DNA from: Musa acuminata AAA Group
Taxonomy: Eukaryota > Streptophyta > Magnoliopsida > Zingiberales > Musaceae
DNA: 64,000 nt
Direction: 5' to 3'
Assembly (NCBI RefSeq): GCF_036884655.1
Contig: NC_088340.1
Location: 32,761,001 to 32,825,000, forward strand
In this document: piece after piece, positions 13,460 through 26,578 of the stretch
How the letters are laid out: every line of letters starts with the position of its first letter
How positions within the stretch are numbered: the first letter of the stretch is position 1
The notes under the pieces: generated by a model
What the model was told of the DNA's origin: nothing
What the model saw: only the letters and a program-made list of their open reading frames with translations
Databases searched by the model: none
Position numbers and translations under genes: made by a program

Positions 13460-13465
13460 CACGTG
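13460..13465. promoter_or_regulatory. G-box in the SECRET AGENT promoter region
   Basis: CACGTG core in the context GCCACGTGGTCAA, which also overlaps a W-box-like TTGAC (reverse strand). It lies 459 bp before the start codon. The motif match is real; function is inferred. Confidence 0.4.
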
Positions 13466-13923
13466 GTCAATTTGCACAGAATCCACCGTCAGCTGAATCG
13501 CGCTTGATGACAGTTGGTCGAATATCCTGGCCCCTGATCTCGTCCAACTAGCCTACTAAACCTAGAAGACGCGTGGCGCCGTGGATCCGCGGGCAGATGA
13601 CACGAAGGCGGCCGACGCATCATAGATGTCGAAGAATGGACGGTCGAGATCTCTCTGCGGCCAGCCCGCGGCGGAGACTGTCCCTATTTTGTTGAAGCGG
13701 AGACGTCGAGAGCGATGTCTCGTTCTTGGGTCATCCAGACCCAAATCGAATTAGGGTTGCTTTCGTCCTCGACTCTTACACTTGAGTAGAATTCTCTCGA
13801 GAATCTTTCGTGTCTTTGTTTGGGTCCGGGGGATTCGGAGGGATTCACGTCCTCGCACTCTGGTTCGGTGACGGGAGGAAGCCGATTTGGGAGTCGCATC
13901 AGGGGTGTCCGTTTCGGGGAAAG

Positions 13924-16900
13924 ATGATGTTGTCGCTGCTGAGCGATGCGAGGCAGCACCCGCAGCAGCATCCGGCGCCACCGCCGCCGCCACCGTCTCA
14001 GCATCCGCCGCCATTTGGATCGGGTGGTGGCGGAGTGTTAGGGTTCCTTAAGGGTTCGCTGGGGGAGCTTGAGGAGGCGTCGGATCTTCTGCAGTCCGTG
14101 GATGGGGCTGTGGATGTCAAATGCTTGCCTCGATCGAAGTCGGATGAAGGTCTACGTCCTCTCTCGAGTGAAAATTGAGATTTTATTTACGTTGTTGTAA
14201 AATTCTCTTTCTTTGGGTGCTTCAAACTCGTATTGGATATAGAATATGAATTTTGGATGGTAATTTGATTCAACAAGCATGATCTTTTGGGAGGATCTAT
14301 TGTTTATGCCGAAAAATAATTGTTGGACCTACAAAGAGTGACCTGACTTTGATGCTTGGATGATGTAGTTGACGAGGACATGTATTTGGCTATAGCTCAT
14401 CAGAATTATAAAGCTGCAAAATACAAGCAGGCATTAGAATATGGCAATGCTGTTTACGAAAGGAATCCACGGCGGAAGGACAATCTCCTCCTCCTCGGTG
14501 CAATCTACTACCAGGTGCTTCAGGAGGAAATTTATTTTAAATTTATTACATATCTGGACTCATAGGTATTTGGTCTCTGTTGAACGAAAATCTTATCTAC
14601 TGTTGTTTATTTATTTTCATTTCAGCTCCATGACTATGACATGTGTATTGCGAGGAATGAGGAAGCTCTTGGTATTGATCCTCATTTTTCAGAGTGTTAC
14701 GGAAATATGGCAAATGCATGGAAGGTAACAAAAGAACTAAAATTTCCCTTCTTTTATTTGTTTATGGTCGAGTGGTTGTGTTGCTTGGATTGGATTATGT
14801 AAGACACTCTACTCATAAGATGTATGCTTGAAGGTAGTAGAAAACTCTATTCTCAGGATATATCTTAGATTTGATATACTGGTCTTAATATTTTTTAGCT
14901 GCCCTTCACTGATACCTGATGAATATGTTTGTCTTTTACTTAGGAAAAAGGCAATGTTGACCTTGCTATTCGTTACTATCTGACTGCCATTGAGGTATTC
15001 TTGAAATTCAGTTCACCATTTCTTCTTATGTTGATATTTTACTGTTACAGTGCATGATGAATTGGTTCACCTTTATTAGTTATGAAGTCATTAATCAATA
15101 TTGTGATATCATCTTACTTTAAAAGAGAAGCTTGTGTTCACATTTATAATTACTGATGCCTGTTTGTCAAATGGATCTCTGGCATGCAATCTTCTAATAT
15201 TGGTTGTAGAGTTTGTCATCGCAGAAATGTCAATACTATTATAAACTGAATTGTACCATGTAAGACTTAGTCATGGTTTAATGTATAGCTATTTTATAAT
15301 TCCAAAAGGTTAAGATCATGTTTAGGGGAAAGATTGAGAGTGATTAATGATATTATGTTGTAATTATGTTTTCTTATTCTTAGAGCTGTAGGATATTGAT
15401 ACTGAAAGTCATTGCTTTTCTCTTTCTGTGTGATCAGATTAGGTTGTTTGTCTAGTGAGTTGAGAGTGTCTCCTTATTGTAGCATATAAACTTTGAGAAT
15501 GCAAGAACATCATAAAATGGGTCTCTTGTTTTCGAGGCATTTGATTGTATACACGATGTATTAAGAGCAGGGATCAATGTTATTTGTAGCATTAAACTAA
15601 GGCATCTACTATGGAAGAATTCTCATTTTATGTTGTACTTACTATTATAATAATGACTAGATTTGGGAAAATTGTATGTGAAGGTTTGTCTCAAAACCAC
15701 AAAAAAAAGAAAAAGAAATAATTTGGAAAAGTAAGGAGAGAAGTGAAGGGTCACCCGCTTGAGGGCAAATTGTAAATATCTCTTTGGCAAAGGATCTGTT
15801 TGGAAGTTTCTTCTTCTTCCTAATTTTTCTATCATCTGAGCATTGCATTGTATAGATTATCTCATAAATAATTTACTTCTGTGCATGTGACTGAGGCAGC
15901 ACATTGGTTTTAGGTTCATAAGAAACTGTGAAATTCTTTTAGGTTCCCCTATTCCATCCTGTATAGTAAAGCCATAGAATTGAATTTAATAATTTTACTT
16001 GTCCACCAGTCTAAGAAGATAACAAAATTATGTGACTATCCTCTGGGCCTAAATTTGACTTATGGATGAGCATCATAAGATAGACTACAGGTTAAAATCA
16101 TTATACTTGTCTTTTGTACATTGGCTGCTCTTTCTTGTACAATTTTTTAGCTATAACTTTTTCTTCCCCATCTTCTTGGATGTTGTATTGCATGCTTAGC
16201 AGGAACCTTCCTTGTACATGGATCCTAACATTTCAGTCCTGGTATTTGGTTTAAAATTTGCAGGTTCTTCATCATTGATTTTTCTAAGAAATAATGGAAT
16301 ACCTGGATTGATATCTCTTCTTTTTTAATATCATCAGTCTTCTTTTGTTTTTCCCTAGATTCAGCCTAACTTCTGTGATGCCTGGTCAAACTTGGCAAGT
16401 GCATACATGCAGAAAGGAAGACTCAATGAGGCAGCCCAATGCTGTCGGCAGGCCCTTGCGCTAAACCCTTTCTTGGTGAATTTTTGTAATGTTGCATTTT
16501 TGTCTCACACTTAAGTATGAAAAAAAGCCAATGATGATTATTGCATTTTTTTTAATAGGTTGATGCTCATAGTAATCTTGGCAATCTGATGAAAGCTCAA
16601 GGCTTTGTTCAAGAGGTATGAAAATCCAAGTTTTTCTGTCATCATGATGGTCGAGGCAAGTACACGCCATTTATGTCAGTGGTGCTGAATTTGTGTTACC
16701 CTGTTGGTGCACTTATTATAATTGCTTAATTAGACATACTTTGCTGGTATGCATTTTCAATTCCATTTCTCTTAATTAGTTCTTGGTATATTTTCCTCCC
16801 ATTGACCATTGATCTTTGGCTTATGAATGAATGTTCTTATTCCTAATGAGTTACTGGAAACTTCGATAACTGTTATTACATGTGTTACTTTAGTCATCCA

Positions 16901-19900
16901 TTGGATGATTTTACTATAGAAGGATTTATTGATCAGTTCAGTGAGCATAATATTCTTTCATCATTTTGGATCCTTCAGCTTTAGTGCAGACAAGTGATGT
17001 CATTTAACTTAAGCGACAAGGCAGATGATTAATACTAGAATTTGATGGCATGTGCAGGCATATAAATGCTATCTTGAGGCCTTGCGTATACAACCTACTT
17101 TTGCCATTGCATGGTCCAATCTTGCTGGGCTCTTCATGGAGGCAGGAGACCTTAGCAAAGCCCTTATGTATTATAAGGTAGGTGATTGATCCACCTCATA
17201 GTATGCTGTTTGGAAAAGCATTTTGCAATTCATTTGAAGAGTTTTTCTATCAGTTATTTTTGGTACTGTCAGCCCCCAAGTGGACCTGGAGTCTTGACCC
17301 AGCTTTTTCAGACACAAACTCGGACAATATAGTTCAAGAGGCATACTGTCCCAGACTGTCATCATTAATACACTATTGCAAGGATAATGTAGCTGCTTTC
17401 ATGCCTGTGCCAGCCATGGTTGTGGTACATAGCATGAATTGAGTGCCACGGGCCTTGTTCCCGATACATCTTATATGTTTGTGTGGTCTTTGTGTCTTCA
17501 TTGGCATGTTATGTGGGATATACCTCTGCTGAGTGCCAGTTTGGCAGCAGTATGATACATTCTGTGTGTCTATTGAAGGTGTAATTCTTTGGGAGATGTC
17601 TGACCTAAATGATAGGTATTTTAGTGAAGGCTTTAAGAGCAGGCCTGGTGGAAGGCCACCAAGACAGAACAATGCATCTACAGGTGGAATTGGATGCACG
17701 AGTTCTACTAAGAATTTAAACATGGAAATATAGCTTGGAAGTTTCAAATTTCAAAATATACTGATACCTTTTTTGGGGTAAAAATGACTTTTAGAAAGTG
17801 TATGCATACTTGGAGAAAAGTAGATTGTGCAGCCAATTTTCTTGCCATATCACCTCAGAAAAAAACATAGTTTTTCCTGATCTTTTTTGTATTTGTGCTC
17901 CAATACTCGATTCTTTTTCGAAAAAAGTTTGTAGAATGCTGTTGGATCTTAATCTGATAGAGAATAGTTTTAACATTAAACCCAGTGAATGTGCACTTGT
18001 ACATGTAACTTTTGAGACACTTCAGTGGATACTCTTGTTCCTGTTTAGTCTGTTCAATGGTAATTTTGTCACTAATTGCAAATCCAAAATGTATCAGCAG
18101 CTCCTTTTTTGGGGAAAAAAGGTTCTGTATTAACTGTTTATTTCATTGTATTTCCTTTGTAAACATTATATTATTCTCTATTAGTTCTTTTGTCAATGAG
18201 CAGCTCAGAGAAAGCTTTTTTCTTGTTCCACATATCAATTTTTTTATACTACTTAATACCCCATGAGCGACTGATTTGTATCATCAAATTTTTCAAGCTA
18301 TTGTAATTATCTGAAGATCATGATTTTGTACATTTAAACTGTAGGAAGTAATGTGTAATCAATTTGACAGGAAAATTTCATTAAACAGTGCTGCAGATAT
18401 TAGAGATCCCTTTTCCAAAAGATATTTCTTACTGCAAGGAATTGCTTAGTTTCTTATATATAATTTCTAAGACATTCTTGTCTAGTACCTGATGTCAATT
18501 TTTTTTGGAACTGAGCGAAAATGTTTTAGTTAGAAGACATTTCCTTGCTACATCCTGTTTTTGATTTTTTTTTTAATTTCAGGAAGCTATTAAATTGAAA
18601 CCATCATTTGCTGATGCTTACTTGAACCAAGGAAATGTTTACAAGGTAAGCTTTCATGTTATTGTAATTTCCATTAGCGGGAAAAAATGGGAAAGGTCTT
18701 GCTTATGGAGAAAAATCATTCTTCCTTTGGGCTTTTCCAGGCCATGGGAATGCTTCAGGAGGCTATCATGTGCTATCGACATGCTGTTCAGGCACGTCCA
18801 AACTATGCCATGGCTTATGGTTAGTATTCACTGGTATAGTGGCTGGAATTTATACCATTGGTCACATTTTATTTCTGTTGTGCTGTTTCTTTTCTTGCTG
18901 TTTGTTCATTCCTGTGGTTGATCATTAACCATCTGGGGGAACTTTTCATTTGTTCTTGTCTGACTTACTGTTTATCTTTTTCACTTTATTACTATAAAAG
19001 GCAGCAACAGTGTGTTCTCTGAATATATGACAAGTAGAAACTACCTTTACATCATAATACAAAAGAGGATTGCACCCTCGATGCAGGAAATCTTGCTAGT
19101 ACATTCTATGAGCAAGGTCAGCTAGATTTAGCTATTCATCACTACAATCAAGCCATAACTTGTGATCCACGGTTCGTGGAGGCATACAATAATCTGGTAG
19201 GTTGTAAATAAAATGAAGTGTTGGTATAGTTGTACAAAAGGAAGAGTGTTTGCCTGATTGAGTTTTCTCATAGGGAAATGCTCTGAAAGATTCTGGCAGA
19301 GTGGAAGAAGCCATTAACTGTTATCGGGTAACTTTGTTGACTTTTTCATCTCATGTCTTGTCTATTCTTATCTTGCTAAGTATCTGACAGTCATTTTTTC
19401 TACATGAAGTCATGTCTTGCTCTTCAATCCAACCACCCACAGGCTCTTACAAACCTTGGAAACATATATATGGAATGGTGAGATTTCAGAACATTTTTTT
19501 AGAGGATGTTCGAGCAATACTATTTGTTGCAAGGACTTTGTGCCATGAAATAACTCAGGGAAATTACAGAGAGAAAAAATCTTTCATGCAGGAATATGAT
19601 GACTGCAGCTGCTTCCTTTTATAAAGCAACATTGTCAGTAACAACTGGTTTATCTGCTCCTTACAACAATTTAGCCGTCATATACAAACAACAGGTACTT
19701 TTCGTTACTTCCTTCAGCATTATAGAATATGTGTGTTTGGCTAAATCATAACTAGTCAGATTCCAGTTGTTGACCATGTTTTTCTCTTTCACTTCAACTT
19801 CAGGTGAACTTGTGCTACTTTCATTTGCTGAAATTTGTACTAAAATTTCTAACCTCCTTTAAACCACACATAGGGCAACTATGCTGATGCAATAGCTTGT

Positions 19901-22900
19901 TACAATGAGGTTCTTCGCATAGATCCTATGGCAGCTGATGGGCTCGTCAATAGGGGAAACACGTTTAAAGAGATGGGCAGAGTTAGTGAGGCAATTCAGG
20001 ATTATATTAAAGCTGTGGTGATTAGGCCCACTATGGCTGAAGCTCATGCAAATTTAGCTTCTGCTTATAAAGATAGGTATATCTTCTGGGTGGTCTGTGC
20101 TTCTCAAATATTTTCTTTTATGGTGCATTATCTTTTCATTTACAAATTTTTGCAGTGGACATGTCGAAGAAGCTCTAAGAAGTTACAAACAAGCCCTGCT
20201 TCTGCGTCCAGATTTTCCAGAAGCAACTTGCAACCTTCTACATACCTTACAGGTAGTATGAGAAGCCTTCTTGTTTGTGACACTGGTCTTTTCTAATTCC
20301 AGCTGGTTTTTTCTAGGGCCAATAGTTTGTTCTGGACAGTCTGTGAAAGAAAGTATTATAGGTTTTGATATTGAGGTTTGGTAAATGCAATTGTCTGCTT
20401 CAGGCAATAATTGATTTTAGTTATTGTGACCTCTGAAGGAACCAGGGCAGATTGCATTAAGTTCATAACTCAGTGTCAAATATCTCCTGCATCCTATCCT
20501 TTCGTTATTATTTAATTTATTCATCAAACTCAGATGCAAAATTAGGATCATTGAACTATTGAAGATATTTATTTACATTTATGGTGACAATTAATGATCC
20601 AAAAATACAGCTTTCTAATCTTCCTTCTGGATTGATTGAACAGTGTGTCTGTGATTGGGATGGTAGGGATAGCAAATTTGTTGAAGTCGAAGGGATCATT
20701 AAAAGGCAGATCAAGGTTTTGACTCACTATCTTATTACTTTGCAGTTTAGTATGAAGAGTCATACTAGTGTCGTAACTTGTGACTTTGTGTTCATTATTA
20801 ACTGCTTGTGCTTGTTCTACCAGATGTCAGTTCTTCCAAGTGTGCAACCATTTCATGCTATTGCATATCCTATTGATCCTTTGCTTGCATTGGAAATTAG
20901 GTGAAACAATTTTCTTCTCATTTCCCACATTTTTTTTTAAATATGAGAACTTTGTGTAATGGTAAATGGTCTTTCAGCCGAAAATATGCAGCTCATTGCT
21001 CCTTAATTGCCTCTCGCTATGGGCTTCCTGCATTTGCTCACCCCCCTCGTATGCCTGTGAAGAGTGAGGGCAGAAGTGGGCGGCTCAGGGTGGGGTGAGT
21101 AATTTTTTTTGTTTTCCATTGTCTGTCAACTGCTTATGTTGATGTAACATGATGCCAAATGGTTTTCCAGATATGTGAGTAGTGACTTTGGTAACCATCC
21201 TCTATCACATCTTATGGGCTCAGTATTTGGAATGCACAATAAGGAGAACATTGAGGTTCTACAGGCTAAATCTTGTCTTGCTAATGATTATATTTAAACA
21301 ATTTCTGTGTGAACTAATAATTTAGGTACAGGTGTTCTGCTATGCCTTGAGTCCAAATGATGGGAGTGAATGGAGGCAACGAATCCAATCTGAGGCTGAG
21401 CACTTCACTGATGTCTCCTCGATGTCATCTGATATGATTGGCAGGTTGATCAATGAAGACAAGATACAGATCTTAATTAACCTAAATGGCTACACCAAGG
21501 TATTTGTTGCTATTTATATATTTCATTTGATAACTATATAAATGTTTGTTGAATCTTAAGCAGCAATTTGTTTCCATTTATATAATATCAGTAAGGAAGC
21601 AACATGACCTCTAATCGTCTTTGTTGAGACATCCAGGTTGGTTTGTGCTTTGTTGCACAAGTGATAGATCTCAGGTTTGAGTACATGAATGAGCATCATA
21701 TGAAAATACTTTTCATTAAAAAAGGCATGACCTCTAATCGAATATGTTTCTAAACCTGTATTATTGGATCAACTTAAGAAAGAATCCAAGAGCATAGATT
21801 TCTTCATTATGCATGCCAGTGATCGTGTTCTTTGAGGGCCAAGTACTAACATCACAGACTAGGATGAACAATATCAAATACACATCTTAGTATAAGTCAT
21901 TCTTGAGTTTTCTAGTAGTGGATTAAAGTGATGCATCTAACTCATCATGCCCCCTGAGGGCTAGGTACTAACATCACAAAGCAAGAAGAACAAGACCAAT
22001 TACAAATCTTACTAGAATGCATTCTAGAGGTTTTAGTATAATATTAAAGTCATAGGTTCTCAAGAAACCATATTTGGGAATCTAGTGGAAATCTGTGAAT
22101 TATTCAAGTTGGCCCTCACAAGGTGAAATGTTGCTATATATGTTTAGGCTTTGTCAATTTGATTAAGATAGCATATCTGGGGTCTAGTATCTAACAAAGT
22201 GCAATTCTAATGATGTGGCGAAAGAATATGCACTAGTTATGTAGATGATTTTGATCATGATGTCACATATGTTGAGCATCTAGTTGAGTTGATTCTGCCA
22301 CCTTGTTTTCCATTAGTGTGAACTTGACATTCACTCTGTCAGTGTCTTGGTGAGAGCATCGTCCATGGTTTCGAAGACTAGGATGTAATTGCCACCATGT
22401 CTATGAATAATTGTCAAGAGTGATGTCAAATCCAATTACATTATTAACCATTTCTGCTATCTGACTGTATTACAGGGTGCAAGAAATGAAGTTTTTGCTA
22501 TGCAGCCGGCACCAATCCAGGTCTCATACATGGGTTTTCCTGGAACAACAGGTGCAACGTACATTGACTACTTGGTTACTGATGAGGTCTGGAATCTTTA
22601 CCTTCTACATTTTCTCCTCCTACCACTTTGATGCTTACTTAATGGCTTATTATATTTGTTTGCAGTTTGTTTCTCCTACACGGTTCTCACATATTTACTC
22701 AGAGAAGCTTGTCCATTTACCTCATTGCTACTTTGTGAATGATTATAAGCAGGTACTTAAATCTACTTATTTTATTATTATCCCTCCCTGATTATGTTCA
22801 TTCTAACCTTGCTTTGGTATTCATGTACATCAGAAAAATCGTGATGTCTTAGGTCCTATCTGTCGACATAAGCGATCAGATTATGGCCTGCCAGAAGATA

Positions 22901-24127
22901 AATTTATTTTTGCATGCTTCAATCAGCTTTACAAGATGGACCCTGAACTATTTAATGCATGGTAACACTTTGATATAATTTCTAGGAGGAATGAAAGCAT
23001 ATGTTTTGAAGTTCATGGCTTCAATGTTTAGACATGACATTGTTCTCCCAATCCTCCACTAATAATCTCAATGGATCTCAGGTGCAACATTCTGAAACGT
23101 GTTCCAAATAGTGCACTATGGTTACTGAGATTTCCCGCAGCTGGAGAGACGAGACTTCGGGCATGTAAGTAGATTTTTAGGTTGCCACTGTATTATGGAG
23201 CAAAGATGCGGCGATATTCTGTCTCTCTCCTGCCTAATTTTTGTCTTTCTCACCTTACTATAAGAACTGCCCTGTGCAGATGCTGTGTCAAAAGGAGTGA
23301 GACCTGATCAGATCATATTCACAGACATCGCTATGAAGAACGAACATATCAGACGCAGTGCTTTGGCAGATCTCTTTCTTGATACGTGAGTTTTCCCATA
23401 TATAAATTACTTCTTGGCAGAACTGCTGACATTTGGTGATTAGGATTTGAAATGGATTACTTATAAATTCTATTTGCAGGCCACTGTGTAATGCACACAC
23501 AACAGGAACGGATGTGTTGTGGGCTGGCGTGCCAATAATAACGCTGCCACTGGAGAAAATGGCTACCAGAGTGGCTGGTTCACTATGTCTGGCTACTGGA
23601 CTTGGGGAGGAGATGATTGTGAGCAGGTAATGACTGCCATCCTCTCGTAACTCCTATAGACTGACCATCGAAAACCTTAAACCAACTAATGTAACTTCAA
23701 CGTGGATTCCATGTTCTAGCATGAAAGAGTATGAAGAGAAGGCAGTTGCGCTAGCCCAGAATCCCTTGAAGCTCCAAGCACTTACAAATAGGCTGAAGGA
23801 AGCCCGCATGACTTGTCCTCTATTCGACACCATTAGATGGGTAAGCAATCATGGCATCTAGGAATCGATAAATTTCTTTTACGCAAGTTTTCTCTTCCAT
23901 TCATCCGGAGCCTATATAACCCATGTAGGGGGTGAATCTCCGTAAATGTCTAGATTTCCATGTCTCAAATCTCTGGTAAACAAGAAGAATGTGACAGCCT
24001 CCGAATTTTACAGGTTAGGAATCTGGAGAGGGCATACTTCAAAATGTGGAACCTATACTGCACCGGTCAGCACCCACAGCACTTTAAAGTAACGGAAAAC
24101 AGTGATGAGTTCCCATACGACAGATAA
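13924..24127 (+). CDS. SEC: SECRET AGENT, O-linked N-acetylglucosamine transferase (TPR + GT41)
   Basis: Twenty-eight exons: 13924-14149, 14369-14514, 14626-14724, 14944-14994, 16359-16475, 16559-16615, 17058-17177, 18583-18645, 18741-18819, 19087-19196, 19274-19327, 19410-19477, 19592-19694, 19874-20076, 20156-20252, 20644-20715, 20824-20900, 20978-21094, 21171-21255, 21332-21499, 22476-22586, 22666-22752, 22834-22961, 23082-23164, 23280-23385, 23480-23626, 23720-23840, 24014-24127. They sum to 3009 nt, 1002 aa. A Gln/Pro-rich start is followed by TPRs (about 76-531) and the GT41 catalytic region. [13 protein letters not shown] holds the conserved His pair. FNQLYKMDP holds the Lys matching the UDP-contacting Lys of animal [17 protein letters not shown] is the sugar-nucleotide loop. 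The enzyme adds O-GlcNAc to Ser/Thr of nuclear and cytosolic proteins. Resemblance to Arabidopsis SEC runs the whole length; SPINDLY is excluded by the C-terminal motifs. Confidence 0.96.
21618..21725 (+). mobile_element. Short tRNA-derived SINE in SEC intron 20
   Basis: A 108 bp insert with a pol III-like A box (TGGTTTGTGC), a B box (GGTTTGAGTAC) and an A-rich 3' end. It is flanked by perfect 15 bp direct repeats (CATGACCTCTAATCG at 21603-21617 and 21726-21740), the hallmark of a target-site duplication. The first 65 or so bases match a copy at 49787-49895 on the other strand. Confidence 0.8.
21834..22065. repeat. Diverged tandem duplication in SEC intron 20, 122 bp period
   Basis: Segments beginning GAGGGCCAAGTACTAACATC (21834) and GAGGGCTAGGTACTAACATC (21956) align for about 105 bp with scattered substitutions. 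Confidence 0.75.
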
Positions 24128-26004
24128 TATGAGAGGAGATGTCATGAGCAAGAGACGGAATTCCAGCAGCATCCTCGTATAGGTCTATGGCATGGTGATT
24201 GGTAGTTTGAAAAAAATTATACACTGGGTTGGTTTATATGAATGCCGCGGTGCGCATGCTAGTATGTGCGACTACGTAAGCTCTTAGAGGCAGATAGAGG
24301 TAAGATTAAAACACTTTTGAATGTATTGGCAAGCGTGGCTATTTGGGGTGTGGCTGAGAAGTAGTGCAAGAGTGATGATCTCGATCATGCTATTTATGCA
24401 GCTGTGTTCTTGCTGTTGACAGATTGTTCTTGGTGTTGAGAGAAGACTTGTCACTGGCAAACTCCTGGATGTTGTCGGGGTTTCCTATGATCGTGGATGT
24501 CGAGACGACATCCTCTTTGGTTGCTTTCCTATAGACGAGCTGAGAAATACTTGTTCGTTTCATCTGCTGCTTGTACCTGCCGGAGAACTCAGAGGGGGTG
24601 TTGTTGTCAGCCAGTCGATGGAGAAAAAAGAACCCCATTGACAAAGGGGAAGTCGCCGTAAAAAAAGGCCATAACTGCCATGGCTTCGAGGCTGGCCCGT
24701 TACATCAAGTTAGGCTCTTCCTGACCTTTAACCTTTCAATTTGAGTCTCTGTTAACGCAGGACACGAAGACTGTTTGGCTGCGGATTGAAAGGTGATCAA
24801 CAAAGTTTCATCTCCCGATTTCGTGAACTCGTAGACAATACGTATACAGCTAGTCTTGGTAAAGAAAGAGGGAAGGGAAGAGTAAAGCAACATTATAAGT
24901 ATTTATTTTATGAACAATATGAGAAACATATGACAAAGCTACTGAACAAAGGAGATATAATAAGAGAATAAGAAACAACAGAATGGGGGATATATAAATA
25001 CATAACCCTCCAGAGTTCGTAATTTTTGTGGGCGCTCCTCTCTAAACTCAAGTTTTGCATATATTCTTAGTAACTCAAAATTGATAGTTGATCAGTAGCA
25101 AAATGATATCAAACCTTAAACTGATATCATTCAGTGATTTCCATACATCCCTTCTAAATATTATTTAGATGTAATAAGAGTAACTTTTGTGTTTAAATTT
25201 TTATTTTTTTTGAACTTAATAAAATCTGAACAGTTCGAGCAACATACTGAGTTATCTACAGAGTTTTAACAAAGATTGTTCTGAATCACCATATGAATAT
25301 GGAAGGAGTAATTAATTATTAGTAAGGAATAATTTAAGGAGTTAAATTTAGATGTACTCAAACTACTATTCTAATTTAAAGTCCTAAATTTCCGCAAATA
25401 TATATTCTTCTTCCTGCTTTTATTTCCTAAAATAAAAGCTGAAGCAAAGCATTTTATAATGCACTGAGTACTGCTTCTCCCCGTAAAAAGATTCTTGTTG
25501 GCCAAAAGAATGGCGTGCTCTCCTCCTCCTCTTCCTTAAATGTAACAGGCAACAACCACCATTGACTGCATCGAGAAATCAACCCTACACTACTGCAAGC
25601 AATATGACCAGAAGCAGACATGCTTCAGAGGAAAGAAAGCAAAAATAGACAGAGAACAGCCTTATTCTTGGCATGTCACCATTCCTCGAGTACGGAGAAC
25701 ACAGCAGTGCACAAGTAAAGCGTAGAGTTAAGCTGAAGAACGGTAAATGAGACGTGTTGTGGTCAGTGGAACATTGATCAAACACCATCCGTGCATGGCG
25801 ACCAGGGGGTGGAAGAACAGCTACAGAACAATGCAAGCAAGAAGAAGAGGTAGCGCACTAGACTGTAGCATCAAAACGATGAGATTAGAGAGCTAACTGA
25901 GGGGAATTGTCATGAGTACCAGCTTTGCTACTGCTAATGACGCAATTGACCTAAAGAAGAAGGGAGAGAGAGAGAGAGAGAGAGAGAGAGGTGGACGGCT
26001 TAGA
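24128..26004. other. Intergenic between SEC and the VOC gene
   Basis: SEC 3' UTR followed by AT-rich DNA and a GA microsatellite (25963-25991) beside the VOC stop codon. Short ORFs at 24390-24971 have no recognisable domain. A low-copy repeat origin is possible but was not identified. Confidence 0.5.
25963..25991. repeat. GA microsatellite
   Basis: About 14 GA units, 14 bp beyond the stop codon of the minus-strand VOC gene, so inside its 3' UTR. Confidence 0.9.
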
Positions 26005-26578
26005 TCAAGCCTCAGCCTCGGCGTCGAGGGTCTTGTTTCCGACGGCGGCAGAGACGACCCACACAACGCCGAAGGGGTCCTTCAGCTTCACTACGACGCC
26101 GCTCTCGTCTTCCGCCACCTCGCTCACAACCTCCGCGTCAGCGGCCACCGCCATCTTCACGGCCGCGTCCACGTCCTCCGCCTCGAGCCGAAACGAGATC
26201 CCTCCGCCGATCACAGCCGCGGTCCCCCCTTCTCCCCTGCCATAGTCACCGAACATGTCAAGATGAACGAAGATGAAGTAGGAGCGGTGGGTTCGGAGAG
26301 AGGAGGGTTTACGCTGCGTCGAAACAGTCGCTGACGAGGAGAAGGGAGGAGCCGATCTTGAGCTCGGCGAAGAGGATGAGAGGAAGCTCCTGCTCGGCCT
26401 TGCGCTTGGGATGCGCCACCCGCCGGAGCTCCTCCGCACCGAACGCCGCCTTGTAGAACTGCACCGCCGCGTCCGCCTTCATCCCTGGCACCGCCAGATG
26501 CGGCTTGAACCCGAGCAGGCCCACCACCGCGGCCGCGGCCGCCTCCCCGCTCTGCTGCTCCGCTGCCTCCTCAGCCAT
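26005..26578 (-). CDS. VOC (glyoxalase/bleomycin-resistance fold) protein, At5g48480-like
   Basis: Two minus-strand exons: 26578-26313 and 26236-26005. The junction completes an Ala codon (phase 2), giving 165 aa. An Ala/Glu-rich start leads into FKPHLAVPGMKADAAVQFYK, then FGAEELRRVAHPKRKAEQEL, LPLILFAELKIGSSLLLVSD, GGISFRLEAEDVDAAVKMAV and VKLKDPFGVVWVVS. This is the paired beta-alpha-beta-beta-beta layout of the VOC superfamily. The DPFG-W motif near the end is typical. Plant proteins of this group are small and soluble and their reaction is not established, so no substrate is assigned. The first exon is very GC-rich, with poly-Ala. Confidence 0.88.

Noticed and set aside
17178..18582. ORFs within the long SEC intron 7 as a nested gene
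   Set aside because: Short, no recognisable domain; the intron is framed by perfect SEC exon borders.
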